Shown here: one piece after another, positions 52,923-61,828 of the stretch
Layout: each line of letters starts with the position of its first letter
Position numbering within the stretch: the first letter of the stretch is position 1
Assembly (NCBI GenBank): GCA_964416065.1
Contig: CAYQCL010000003.1
Span: 22,087-86,086 of the forward strand
From: Limiplasma sp964416065
GTDB lineage: Bacteria > Bacillota > Clostridia > Christensenellales > Aristaeellaceae
Length of the DNA: 64,000 nt
Reading direction: 5' to 3'
Program-made: the position numbers and the translations under genes
Notes under the pieces: generated by a model
Databases searched by the model: none
What the model saw: the letters and a program-made list of their open reading frames with translations, nothing else
What the model was told of the DNA's origin: nothing

Positions 52923-53837
52923 ATGCGGACGTACTTTGTCGGATGGGACGGGGGCGGAACAGGAACCACCGTCGTGTGCGTGCGTTCGGACGGAACGGAG
53001 GCGGCGCGTCGGCGCTTCGGCCCGCTGAATCTCAACGGCGCCGATGTGGAGACGGTACGTCAGACGGTCACGGATGCCCTGCGATGGATGGACGGAAACG
53101 GCGACTGCCTGTCACTTTGCATAGGCGCGGCTGGCATCAGCAATCCGAAGACGGCATCGGGATTGAGGGAGCTGCTTTGTCAGAACGGATATGAAGGCAA
53201 GCTCACGCTGGCGGGCGATCACGACATCGCCCTGCGTGGCGCCGTTGGAACCGTGGGCGCGGTGGTGATTGCCGGCACCGGCTCCATCTGCTGCGGCCGG
53301 AACACGCGAGGAGAGACGGCGCGCGCGGGCGGCGGAGGGCATCTCATTGATGATGAGGGCAGCGGCTATGCCATCGGCAGAGATATCTTCACGGCGGTTC
53401 TCCGTGCGTTGGACGGACGTATTGAAACGACGGTTCTGAGCGACATGGTCGCGAGGGAGCTTGGGGATGCGTCCCGTGAGGCAATCGTCGGCTACGTGTA
53501 CCAGAAAGGCAGGAGCAAGGCGGATATCGCTCACTTCGCGCCGCTGCTGACGCCCGCCTGTGAGGCGGGAGACGAGGCGGCGCTCGCAATCGCCGACAAG
53601 GCCGCGCATGAGCTGTGCGCGCTGCTTCTCGCGGTTTCGCGCCGGCTCGGGATGCCCGACGCTGATGCCGCGCTGCTGGGAAGCATACTGGAAAAGTGCG
53701 CGCCTGTGCGCGAGGAAACAAAGCGTCGCATCCGCGAGCAGATGCCCCGTCTGCGCGTGATTGCGCCGCGGGCGGATGCCGCGATGGGCGCGGCGCTGAT
53801 CGCAAAGGAAAAATGGGAGGAAAAGAGCAATGCCTGA
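52923..53837 (+). CDS. BadF/BadG-type sugar kinase (GlcNAc/MurNAc kinase)
   Basis: 304 residues of the ASKHA ATPase fold: phosphate 1 GWDGGGTGTTVVCV, GAAGISNP, phosphate 2/adenosine region VVIAGTGSICCGRN and GGGGHLIDDEGSGYAIGRD. Members of this family phosphorylate GlcNAc and, in Clostridium MurK, also MurNAc. Context with namZ, nagZ and murQ supports such a role. It starts 2 bp after the nagZ stop. Confidence 0.9.
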   Translation: MRTYFVGWDGGGTGTTVVCVRSDGTEAARRRFGPLNLNGADVETVRQTVTDALRWMDGNGDCLSLCIGAAGISNPKTASGLRELLCQNGYEGKLTLAGDHDIALRGAVGTVGAVVIAGTGSICCGRNTRGETARAGGGGHLIDDEGSGYAIGRDIFTAVLRALDGRIETTVLSDMVARELGDASREAIVGYVYQKGRSKADIAHFAPLLTPACEAGDEAALAIADKAAHELCALLLAVSRRLGMPDADAALLGSILEKCAPVREETKRRIREQMPRLRVIAPRADAAMGAALIAKEKWEEKSNA

Positions 53838-54342
53838 TATGCTGGTCAACCTTTTAAAGCTTCCGAGGGAGGAGAAGCTCCTTGACGAATTGGAATCGAA
53901 AAACATTCAGATCCGCAGGGCGCTCGCACCGGATCAATTCCGCGTTGTCCCATGGGTGAAGGAACACTCCAGCCTGAGCGCGGCGGGGGAATGCGCCGTA
54001 TGCTTCAGCCATACGCCCGTCAGCTGCTTCATTGCCACCCGAGGAGCGAAAATCATCGGCTACGCCTGCTACAACGCGACGGCGCCGGATTTTTTCGGGC
54101 CGACAAAGGTGCTTGAGGAATGTCAGGGCAGCGGCATTGGCAAGGCGCTTCTTCTGCGCGCGCTTCGGGCAATGCGCGAGGAGGGCTATATCTACGCCGT
54201 CATTGGGGGCGTCGGGCCGCAGGCGTTCTATGAAAAGTGCGCGGGCGCGATTCTCATTCCTGACTCCACCCCGGGCATCTATAAGGATTTTCTGGGTGCG
54301 CTTGAAAAACAGGAGAAGGCGGTAGAGGTCCGCGAGGACTGA
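53830..54342 (+). CDS. GNAT-family acetyltransferase
   Basis: 170 residues. The acetyl-CoA loop is VLEECQGSGIGKALLLRALR (R/Q-x-x-G-x-G pattern). The C-terminal substrate region is VIGGVGPQAFYEKCAGA. It overlaps the kinase gene by 8 bp, so it belongs to the recycling operon. It may N-acetylate an amino sugar released during wall turnover; that is inference. A terminator follows. Confidence 0.85.
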   Translation: MPDMLVNLLKLPREEKLLDELESKNIQIRRALAPDQFRVVPWVKEHSSLSAAGECAVCFSHTPVSCFIATRGAKIIGYACYNATAPDFFGPTKVLEECQGSGIGKALLLRALRAMREEGYIYAVIGGVGPQAFYEKCAGAILIPDSTPGIYKDFLGALEKQEKAVEVRED

Positions 54343-54378
54343 TTCCGATATTTTCAAAGGAGCCGGAAAGGCCTTACA

Positions 54379-54415
54379 AAATCCGCTGTCAAGCATTGCT
54401 TGGAAGCGGATTTTT
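54379..54415. terminator. bidirectional rho-independent terminator
   Basis: AAATCCGCT / AAGCGGATTT with an inner CAAGC / GCTTG helix and flanking A/T runs, between convergent genes. Confidence 0.88.
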
Positions 54416-54450
54416 GATTCAAAACAGTCTCTGCTTGTGTCCCGTCTGAT

Positions 54451-55386
54451 TTATGTCGAAACGTCCTCAAGCAGAGCGAGCTCCTGCGGAGTGAGGGAGA
54501 AGCTAAGGGCGATGGCGTTGCTTTCCGCCTGTGCTGGAGATTTCATGCCGGCAATAACCACGCTGTCGGGCAGATGGTCAAGAATCCAACGCATGGCCAC
54601 GGCGGCGACGGGCACGCCATGCGCTTCGGCGATGGGCCGCATAGCCTCCACAATCCGCAGGTTCTTCGTGAGCTTCTCTCCGTAGAAGTTGTCATAAACG
54701 GCGCGACTGCGACGGTCGTCGGCGCCGAAATGGACGTCCGTGCCATATTTTCCGGTCAGGATTCCCTGGCCGAGGCTGCCCCAGGTAAGCGGCGAGATAT
54801 GCAGCAAAGAGGCAATTTCAAGCATGGAAGCCTCGTCGTTGCGATGGGCGAGGCTATAATGGTTTTGAAACGAGGTCAATTCATCCGCGTAGGGAAGAAA
54901 GACCCTGGCCTGTTCCGGCGTTACGTTGCTCAGCCCGATGGCGCGGATTTTTCCCAGACGCTTTTGCCTGAGCAGGGTCTCCATCAGCTTGTCGACGGGT
55001 GTGACGCCGTCCAGATAGTGAATCTGATATAGATCGATCCGATCGGTGTTCAGGCGTCTGAGGCTTTCCCCCAGGGCACGTTCGATGTAGGCGGGAGCGT
55101 TATCATAGAACGTTCTGCCGCCCTCGACACGAACGCCGAACTTGGTTGCGATCACGACCCTTTCACGGACGGAATGAAGCACCTCGCCCATGTTGATCTC
55201 TGAGCGTCCCAGCCCATAAGTGTCGGCGGTGTCAAAAAAATTGATTCCCAGCTCAAACGCGCGGCAGATTGCCCCCTCGATCTGCGCGTGATCCACCCGC
55301 CCCCAACCATATTCTCCGGCGGGACAGCCGCCCACGCACAGGCGGGAGACGGGCAGGGGGATTCCCTTTAGCTGAATGGTGTCCAT
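54451..55386 (-). CDS. aldo/keto reductase
   Basis: 311 residues, TIM-barrel AKR. The catalytic Asp-Tyr-Lys-His set is visible in FFDTADTYGLGRSE, VVIATKFG and YQIHYLDG. NADPH-binding segments lie near the C-terminus (VVIAGMKSPAQAESNAIALS). AAGGAGC lies upstream of ATG 55386. Followed 16 bp upstream by the RNA methyltransferase gene. The substrate is unknown. Confidence 0.93.
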   Translation of the reverse strand: MDTIQLKGIPLPVSRLCVGGCPAGEYGWGRVDHAQIEGAICRAFELGINFFDTADTYGLGRSEINMGEVLHSVRERVVIATKFGVRVEGGRTFYDNAPAYIERALGESLRRLNTDRIDLYQIHYLDGVTPVDKLMETLLRQKRLGKIRAIGLSNVTPEQARVFLPYADELTSFQNHYSLAHRNDEASMLEIASLLHISPLTWGSLGQGILTGKYGTDVHFGADDRRSRAVYDNFYGEKLTKNLRIVEAMRPIAEAHGVPVAAVAMRWILDHLPDSVVIAGMKSPAQAESNAIALSFSLTPQELALLEDVST

Positions 55387-55402
55387 CGTATGCTCCTTTG
55401 CT

Positions 55403-56752
55403 TTATGGCCTGCGAAGGCCCTTCGGGTAGTGGTTTTTCAGCTGGCCGCCGCTGCATTTTCCAAAGCCAAGCGCCAGCCCCTGATAGGTTGCCAGCACGT
55501 ATCCCGAGAGTCCCTCGGGAGCGGGAAGCGTTTCCCCGCGCTGATAGGCTAGCGCGTCCTCCCGTTTAAGCGGGAGGGCAGGGAAGACGTAGGGAGGCCT
55601 GAGGGCCATTGCCAGCGCGTGATCAGGCGCGAAAACCTTGCCCTTCAGCGAGCCAAGCTGAATCCCCGCTCTGAGAACCTTGACGCCGGAAAGCGGAGGC
55701 AGATCGGGGGCGGAGATCAGCTGCTCCCCCAGCCGCGCGTTGGCACGCGGGAGGGAAAGACCAAGGGAAAAGGCGTCATAGGCTGTAAGAAGGAGTTTGG
55801 TGGGCGGAGAGAGCCGCTCGGCGGCGGGAGAGAAGAGAGGCTCGGCGCTCTCTGCCGCGCCGCTCTTTTTCAGAAGCGCTATAAAATGCCCCTCGCCACG
55901 CACCTGATGCGGATAGAGATGCAGCATGCCCTTCGGGGCGTCCAGCGTCTCGCCCTCGCCAACCGGAAGCGCAAAAGCCATGGGGGTCAGCTCGGGATGA
56001 CGATTGAGAAGCGCCAGGATGGTCTGGTCGTTTTCCTCCAGATTGAAGGTGCAGGTGCTATAAACCAACCGCCCGCCCTGCCTGAGCATGCGCACGGCGC
56101 AGTCGAGAATTTGCGCTTGCCGCTCCGCACATCCGCATGGCGAATGCTCATTCCATTCCAGTCTCGTCTCAGGATGACGCCGAAACATTCCTTCTCCGCT
56201 GCAAGGCGCGTCCACAAGTACGGCGTCAAACGCCTCCGGCCACAGCGGGGCCAGCTTTTCTGGCTCCGCGCAAACGACCAGCGCGTTGGGCACGCCCATG
56301 CGTTCGAGATTACGGCTGAGTACCCTTGCGCGGCCGGACACCGGCTCGTTGCAGACGAGCAGCCCATCGCCCGCGAGCTTGGCGGCGATCTGCGTGCTTT
56401 TACCGCCGGGAGCGGCGCAAAGATCGAGCACTCGTTCCCCAGGCTGGGGCGCGAGGACGCTTACGGGGGCCATGGCGCTTGGCTCCTGAATATAATACGC
56501 GCCGGCCTCGTGTAAGGGGTCGGCTCCGATAGGACTTTCCATAGACAGGTAACGTCCGTCCTGTTCGCACCACGGCACGGGCATCCCAATTCCTTCAAGC
56601 GCTGCGTACCCCTCCAAGGAAAGCGGCTTTCGTGGATTCAGGCGCACTCCGCGAAGATAGGGGCCTTCAAGCGCCTCCAAACACGCGTCCGCGTCCGCTC
56701 CAAGCTGAGCGCGCATGCGGGCAAGAAAGGCATTCGGCAAGGCTTCGTTCAT
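55403..56752 (-). CDS. RsmB/NOP2-family RNA cytosine-C5 methyltransferase
   Basis: 449 residues. The SAM site is VLDLCAAPGGKSTQIA. Catalytic cysteines lie in VDAPCSGEGMFRRHPE (motif IV) and VYSTCTFNLEENDQ (motif VI). A C-terminal PUA-like/RsmF extension has NHYPKGLRRP at the end. It is probably a 16S rRNA m5C methylase of the RsmF group. ATG 56752 (second of two adjacent ATGs) follows GGAGG at 4 nt. Confidence 0.9.
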   Translation of the reverse strand: MNEALPNAFLARMRAQLGADADACLEALEGPYLRGVRLNPRKPLSLEGYAALEGIGMPVPWCEQDGRYLSMESPIGADPLHEAGAYYIQEPSAMAPVSVLAPQPGERVLDLCAAPGGKSTQIAAKLAGDGLLVCNEPVSGRARVLSRNLERMGVPNALVVCAEPEKLAPLWPEAFDAVLVDAPCSGEGMFRRHPETRLEWNEHSPCGCAERQAQILDCAVRMLRQGGRLVYSTCTFNLEENDQTILALLNRHPELTPMAFALPVGEGETLDAPKGMLHLYPHQVRGEGHFIALLKKSGAAESAEPLFSPAAERLSPPTKLLLTAYDAFSLGLSLPRANARLGEQLISAPDLPPLSGVKVLRAGIQLGSLKGKVFAPDHALAMALRPPYVFPALPLKREDALAYQRGETLPAPEGLSGYVLATYQGLALGFGKCSGGQLKNHYPKGLRRP

Positions 56753-56811
56753 CATTCCTCCACCTGGCATACAGAATGAAATGATTAGACAAAGGAGCGG
56801 AGCTGGAAAGG

Positions 56812-57933
56812 TCATTCTCCATCCCGCCGATTCCTGCTTTGGGGATAGACGGGCTCGTGAAAGGCCCGCGTGACATCGACCGTCGATTGGAGATCATGAA
56901 TCGTGGGGCGATGCTCATCGTCCTCCACACCCACCAGATCGCGGGCACGCTTGGCAAAGCGCGCGAGCGGATTGCGTCCTCGCTGAACGTTCTGGTCCTC
57001 ACCCTCGCGGGGGGCCGTAAAGGGATGGAATTTGGGCGCGTGCATCATCGGCGCCGACTCCCGAGGCTGGTCATCCCACGCATCCGGCTCCTGCAAGGGA
57101 GCTATTTCATCCTCCGTCAGCCGAAAATTCTGACGGAGCGCGACATCATCCAGCCCCGGATGAACGGGCGCTTCTTGCTGAAGCTCAGGCTCGTGCGGGG
57201 GCGCATAGAGCTGTTCAGGAGGCAGTGGACGGGCAAAGCCGGCCTGCATGTCGCGCAAATAGGCCAGGGGCTCCGGCTGGGGCGTACCAAAGGAAGCCTC
57301 CATGTCGTGAGCGGGATTACTCCACGCGGGCGGCTGAACCAAAGGGTCGCTTTCGTTCCAGTCGACATCCGCTTCGTCGAAGACAGGCTCCAGGTTTTCA
57401 GGCGGAACATAAGGGGAAGCATAGGGCGCCGGTACGGCCGCCGTCCCCTGCGCCATAGGTGCATAACGCATGGTCGCCAGCGGCTGCTCGGCGCCATAAT
57501 CGAACGGCTCTGAGGTCACGGGCGCAAAGACACGCGTGCCTGCCTGAGGCGTATAGGAGGGCTGGAGGGGCGGAACGTATGCCTGAGGCTCCGACGGAGG
57601 AGGAGCGAAGGGCACGGGCGGTTCGGAAACGGGCGGCTCATAGGACGGCTCATACGCTTCTTCGGGCGACTGCGTCTCCGCTTGTTTGGAGCGGTGCAGC
57701 CGACCAAGCTTGCTTGACCAGACATAATAGGGACGCCAGCGGATCAGATAGATGATGGCATCCGCCACAACGCCTCCAACGAGCAAAACCGCGACAATTC
57801 CCTTCCAGTTTGCGCAGAGAAACTGATAGAGCGCGCCGCCATTCTCGCTGCGGAGGACGCGCCAGATGTTGTTGATCAGCGCTTTGAGCCAGCTCAATAG
57901 GAGCGTCAGAATCGTATTGGTAAAGCCGTTCAT
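56812..57933 (-). CDS. membrane protein with long Pro-rich cytoplasmic tail
   Basis: 373 residues, not recognised. Hydrophobic segments lie near residues 3-20 and 43-65. A low-complexity Pro/Glu/Tyr-rich region (about 80-290) and a basic C-terminus (RNPLARFAKRARDLVG, TIHDLQSTVDVTRAF) follow. GGAG lies 7 nt before ATG 57933. It lies 22 bp downstream of cdaR and may be part of that operon. It resembles scaffold or division-associated membrane proteins in composition only. Confidence 0.65.
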   Translation of the reverse strand: MNGFTNTILTLLLSWLKALINNIWRVLRSENGGALYQFLCANWKGIVAVLLVGGVVADAIIYLIRWRPYYVWSSKLGRLHRSKQAETQSPEEAYEPSYEPPVSEPPVPFAPPPSEPQAYVPPLQPSYTPQAGTRVFAPVTSEPFDYGAEQPLATMRYAPMAQGTAAVPAPYASPYVPPENLEPVFDEADVDWNESDPLVQPPAWSNPAHDMEASFGTPQPEPLAYLRDMQAGFARPLPPEQLYAPPHEPELQQEAPVHPGLDDVALRQNFRLTEDEIAPLQEPDAWDDQPRESAPMMHAPKFHPFTAPREGEDQNVQRGRNPLARFAKRARDLVGVEDDEHRPTIHDLQSTVDVTRAFHEPVYPQSRNRRDGE

Positions 57934-57955
57934 CTGTTGGCTCCTTTCGATGAAA

Positions 57956-59308
57956 TTACTTTTCCGAAAGCGTGACGGATATTTCCGAAGGCGACGCGGC
58001 AAACGTAAGATCGCCGGTATCGGCGCCCTCGATGTGAAGCTGCACGGGCAATTCGTATTCGCCCGCCTCTAAGCCGCTTACATCCACGTAAGCCGTCACG
58101 TTTGCGCTGCGCAGATTATTGAGCGTAAGCTCCGGCCCTGTCAAAACGACGGACAGGTTTTTAACCCCCAGGCTCACGTTCATTGTATCCGGATATCCGC
58201 GAGCGAAAAGCTTAACGCCGTCAAAGGTGCGTGAAATGGTCACCGGTTCGATTTCAACCGTCATGGTCACGGTGTCGGCGCTTATATAGCTCAGCTCTGA
58301 CGGCTTATTGATCCGGACGCTGGTAACAAAGGATTCACTCACGCCGGTGATATCCACCGGCTTGTCGATGGTGAGCTTTTGAACGGCGTCGAACGCGCTG
58401 TCGCTTCCGGCGGCCTTTACAACGGAGGGCGAAAGCGTTACACTTTTGAGCCGATAGCCGCTGGCGGGTTCGCCCTCGACAAGCGCTGTATCAGAGATGG
58501 CGAGCGTGCGCATGGAGTAAAGCGTCTGCTCAACGATGAAGGTGCGCAGAACCACGCCCGCGTTGCTGACCTCCAAAAGGTTGCTGTCCACATCCTCACC
58601 ATTGGCGTCGACAAAGCGCATGCCGAGTGCCGTCCGTACCTTGCCGGATTTTGCGGTCAGGCGGGAAAGATCGAAATCGACATAAATGCACACGACCTGA
58701 TCCACGATGCTTTTGGGCCCGCTGAGGGCGACCACGGAGGGGTCGACCGTAGGCGTCGCGCCATAGAAGCCATTGGGATACTTACCGATGACATTGATGG
58801 AAACCGGCACCCTGTAGTTGGTCACGTATTCGTCCACCATTACGGTAACGGAATCGGGTGACACCGACTCGACGGAGCCGTAGGTGGTTGTGGAGGTCGT
58901 GAGAATTTTGAGCGTCTGCTCGCCGGTGGAGGTGATACGCGTCAGATCAATGCGGGGATTGTAATAAGAAGATGTTACGGAGTTGTATTCGCGCTGTGGA
59001 ACGTCCACACGCAGATGCACGGTCAACGCCTCGTCCTCCAGCCCGCTTAGGACGATCAGGCCGCTGTTGCGGCGCAGGGAGTCCGCGCCTGTTACGCTGA
59101 CCGGTACGTCGGTAAAGACGCGGTCGCGCGTGAGAGTGGCATCCTGCATAATCAGTCCGGACCAGAGGCAGAGAGCCAGGAAGAGCGCCATCAGCTTCCA
59201 TGGCCAGTTGTGATACAGAAGGCTCCAAAGGCGACGCGGCGCATCCTTGAGCGCCGCGCGCATGCTGGCGCGCGTGGAGAAATCGGTCTTTTTTGGCTCT
59301 GTGTTCAT
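57956..59308 (-). CDS. cdaR: CdaA regulator with YbbR repeats
   Basis: 450 residues. One TM near 38-55 (WKLMALFLALCLWSGLI) is followed by extracytoplasmic YbbR-type repeats (VPVSINVIGKYPNGFYGATP, VALSGPKSIVDQV, VDFDLSRLTAKSG). CdaR modulates the diadenylate cyclase CdaA from outside. The start overlaps cdaA by 4 bp. AAAGGAGG precedes ATG 59308. Confidence 0.93.
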   Translation of the reverse strand: MNTEPKKTDFSTRASMRAALKDAPRRLWSLLYHNWPWKLMALFLALCLWSGLIMQDATLTRDRVFTDVPVSVTGADSLRRNSGLIVLSGLEDEALTVHLRVDVPQREYNSVTSSYYNPRIDLTRITSTGEQTLKILTTSTTTYGSVESVSPDSVTVMVDEYVTNYRVPVSINVIGKYPNGFYGATPTVDPSVVALSGPKSIVDQVVCIYVDFDLSRLTAKSGKVRTALGMRFVDANGEDVDSNLLEVSNAGVVLRTFIVEQTLYSMRTLAISDTALVEGEPASGYRLKSVTLSPSVVKAAGSDSAFDAVQKLTIDKPVDITGVSESFVTSVRINKPSELSYISADTVTMTVEIEPVTISRTFDGVKLFARGYPDTMNVSLGVKNLSVVLTGPELTLNNLRSANVTAYVDVSGLEAGEYELPVQLHIEGADTGDLTFAASPSEISVTLSEK

Positions 59309-60162
59309 GCCGCGCCTCCTTTCCGGCGCTTGGTTTTCTCCATCAGGGTGGACCATAGCCCCGTTTCCTTCTGGTGATATAGGGAGGTGAGCACCTCTTC
59401 CAGCGCGCCACGATCCAGGTGACGGGTGAGACGGCCGTTTTGCGCCATGGAAATGATCCCCGTTTCTTCGCTCACGATCAGAGTGATAGCGTCGGTCGTT
59501 TCGGTGATCCCCAGCGCTGCACGGTGGCGAGTACCCAGTTCGCGGCTGATGCCCTTGCCCTCGCTCAAGCTCAGGATGCAGGCGGCCGCCATGATATGAC
59601 TTCCTCGGATGACGACCGCGCCGTCGTGCAGGGGTGTATTGGGTTCAAAGATGTTTTCCAGAAGAGCAGCGGAAATCTGGGAATTAAGCGTTGTGCCGGT
59701 TTCAATGATATCCTTCAGGCCTATGCGCTGCTCAAACACGATCAGTGCTCCTACACGACGACGACTCAGCGTCAGCAGACAGCTCGTGATCTCCTGGATG
59801 ATATGAGCATTCTGCTCCATATCAGCGGCGGGGGAGGTCTTATGAATCGCACCGCGCCCGATCTGCTCCAGGGCCTTACGCAGCTCCGGCTGGAACAAAA
59901 TGACCAACACGACCGCACCATTGTTGACGACGTTAAGAAGCACCCAGTTCAGGGCCGTCAATCCCAACAGATCGCTAATCCAACTGGCGAGGATCAGCAT
60001 TACCAGGCCCTTGAGAACCGCGCTCGCGCGCGTTTCCCTTGTAAGCATCATCAGTTCATAAAGCAAAAACGCGACGATCAGAATATCCAGAATGTCGGCG
60101 ATGGTGGGGCGGTTGAACACGTTCCAAAGCACGGTGCGGATCTGCGCCCATAAGGTCTGCAT
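59305..60162 (-). CDS. cdaA: diadenylate cyclase CdaA
   Basis: 285 residues. Three TM helices occupy the first 90 residues, followed by the DAC domain with the catalytic LHDGAVVIRG and GTRHRAALGI motifs. It makes the second messenger c-di-AMP, which controls osmolyte transport and wall homeostasis. It is the first gene of the cdaA-cdaR operon; glmM is not adjacent here, unlike in Bacillus. Confidence 0.96.
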   Translation of the reverse strand: MQTLWAQIRTVLWNVFNRPTIADILDILIVAFLLYELMMLTRETRASAVLKGLVMLILASWISDLLGLTALNWVLLNVVNNGAVVLVILFQPELRKALEQIGRGAIHKTSPAADMEQNAHIIQEITSCLLTLSRRRVGALIVFEQRIGLKDIIETGTTLNSQISAALLENIFEPNTPLHDGAVVIRGSHIMAAACILSLSEGKGISRELGTRHRAALGITETTDAITLIVSEETGIISMAQNGRLTRHLDRGALEEVLTSLYHQKETGLWSTLMEKTKRRKGGAA

Positions 60163-60215
60163 GCGTTGCCCTCCCTGCCGTTTTATATAAGTACGTCAAC
60201 TCATAGGCCTTTCTT

Positions 60216-60244
60216 ATTATACAACATGTGGGGAGCAGATGAAA
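60216..60244 (-). promoter_or_regulatory. promoter of cdaA-cdaR
   Basis: On the minus strand a perfect TATAAT (60216-60221) with a weak -35 (TTTCAT) at 17 bp. Confidence 0.5.
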
Positions 60245-60363
60245 GCCCTTGCCCACTGTTTTTTTCTATCTATTTGAAACGGATTGGGAGCGCGAAAGCA
60301 ATGAGGACGGCCTCCCTGGAGTATGTGACGGTTTTGTTACAATCGCGTTTGGGCTCACCTTGA

Positions 60364-60392
60364 TTGTGAAAGCGACGGGTTTGTGTTATACT
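60364..60392 (+). promoter_or_regulatory. promoter of radC operon
   Basis: TTGTGA, 17 bp, TATACT preceded by TGT (extended -10), 32 bp before radC. Confidence 0.7.
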
Positions 60393-60424
60393 GAATTATC
60401 TCGGATGAGAAGGGGACGGGAGCT

Positions 60425-61201
60425 ATGGCAGGCGAGCACACGGGTCACAGGCAGCGAATGCGGGAACGCTTCGTTTCGCAGGGATTGGACGGCTTCGCGC
60501 CGCATGAGGTGCTGGAGTTGATGCTATTTTACGCCATTCCTCAGAAAAACGTCAATCCCCTGGCACATCAGCTGATCGATCGCTTCGGCTCGCTGCATGG
60601 CGTGCTTGACGCTCCCGTGGAGGAGCTGATGAAGGTGGAGGGCGTCGGCGAATACGCCGCGACCTATCTTACCCTCTTCAGGGCGGTCGCCAGACGGTTT
60701 GAGAGCAGCCGCGCGGGCGAACGAGAATGTCTTCGTAACAGGGGCATGGCCGAGGCGCATTGCAGGAGACTGCTCAAGGGGCTCAGGCTTGAGCATTTCT
60801 ATGTGGTCTGTCTGGACGCGCAGATGCGGGTTCTTTCTGACGTGTTGATCGCGCGCGGCTCCTTAAGCGAGGTACAGGCCTATCCGAGACTGGTGGCGGA
60901 GGCGGTTTTGAGGCATAACGCCTATACGGTGCTTTTGACGCATAACCACCCTGGCGGCTCGCTGATCCCCTCCCAGCAGGACATGCTTCATACGCGCCAG
61001 CTGGCCGAAATGCTGCGAAATATTGAGGTGCCGCTTGCGGATCATATCATCGTGGCGGGAGAGCGCTCGTTGAGCATGGTCGGATGCGGGCTGATCGAAC
61101 AGGCAAAGGAAGAAGCGGAGGGGCCGGTTTTCACGAGGGTTGCTGATTCCGCCGGAGAGGTGCTCATTCGGGCTCGCCTTCAGAAAAAGGAGAAGCTTTA
61201 A
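60425..61201 (+). CDS. radC: RadC/JAMM-domain protein
   Basis: 258 residues. The helix-hairpin-helix part is LMKVEGVGEYAATYL. The JAB1/MPN metal motif is TVLLTHNHPGGSLIPSQQDM (His-x-His and Asp). N-terminal residues GHRQRMRERF are typical. The function of RadC is unsettled; a DNA-repair role is traditional. It is the first of a short plus-strand run including the YdcF-like gene and rsmG. Confidence 0.92.
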   Translation: MAGEHTGHRQRMRERFVSQGLDGFAPHEVLELMLFYAIPQKNVNPLAHQLIDRFGSLHGVLDAPVEELMKVEGVGEYAATYLTLFRAVARRFESSRAGERECLRNRGMAEAHCRRLLKGLRLEHFYVVCLDAQMRVLSDVLIARGSLSEVQAYPRLVAEAVLRHNAYTVLLTHNHPGGSLIPSQQDMLHTRQLAEMLRNIEVPLADHIIVAGERSLSMVGCGLIEQAKEEAEGPVFTRVADSAGEVLIRARLQKKEKL

Positions 61202-61207
61202 AAGCCT

Positions 61208-61828
61208 ATGGAACAAAAGAAAACAAAACGAACGCTCATGGGAAGGATGGTGCGCGTGGCACTCTGGCTCGTAATTGTCGCGGTCGCGTGCTATGCGGCG
61301 CTGATTGGACTTATATGCTATTGGGAGGCCAACGTGCCCGAGCCTTCGGATTATGACGGAATCATTGTGCTGGGGGCGCAGGTGCTGCCTTCGGGCGAGC
61401 CGTCGGTACAATTGCGGTGGCGTCTTGATAAGGCGAAGGAGTGGTATGAGAAGAACCCCTGCTACATCGTGACCTGCGGTGGGCAGGGCGGTAATGAGCC
61501 CGCGCCGGAGGGCGATGTGATGCGCGATCTTCTGATTGCCGATGGGCTGCCGCCGGAACAGATTTTCAGCGATCCCACCAGCGCGGACACGAAGGAGAAC
61601 ATCAGCAACGCGTGGGCGATCCTGCGGGAGAAGGAATGCGAGCAACCGTTGGTTGTGACCAGCGATTATCATCTGCCGCGCGCACTGGCAATCGCCCGCG
61701 ACGCCGGCCTTGAGGCACAGGGCGCGGGCAGCCTTTGCCGTCCCGAATTTCGTTTTTGGTTGAAAAATCATATGCGCGAGGCGTTGGCATGGGTGAAGTA
61801 CTGGGGAATCAAGTATCTGGGTCTATGA
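61208..61828 (+). CDS. YdcF/SanA-like DUF218 protein
   Basis: 206 residues. A single TM near 17-37 precedes a DUF218 domain (YDGIIVLGAQVLPSGEPS, IVTCGGQGGNEPAPEGDVM, DTKENISNAWAIL, VVTSDYHLPRALAIAR). Family members are envelope-associated and possibly bind nucleotides or lipid-linked precursors. ATGA overlap with rsmG. Confidence 0.9.
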   Translation: MEQKKTKRTLMGRMVRVALWLVIVAVACYAALIGLICYWEANVPEPSDYDGIIVLGAQVLPSGEPSVQLRWRLDKAKEWYEKNPCYIVTCGGQGGNEPAPEGDVMRDLLIADGLPPEQIFSDPTSADTKENISNAWAILREKECEQPLVVTSDYHLPRALAIARDAGLEAQGAGSLCRPEFRFWLKNHMREALAWVKYWGIKYLGL

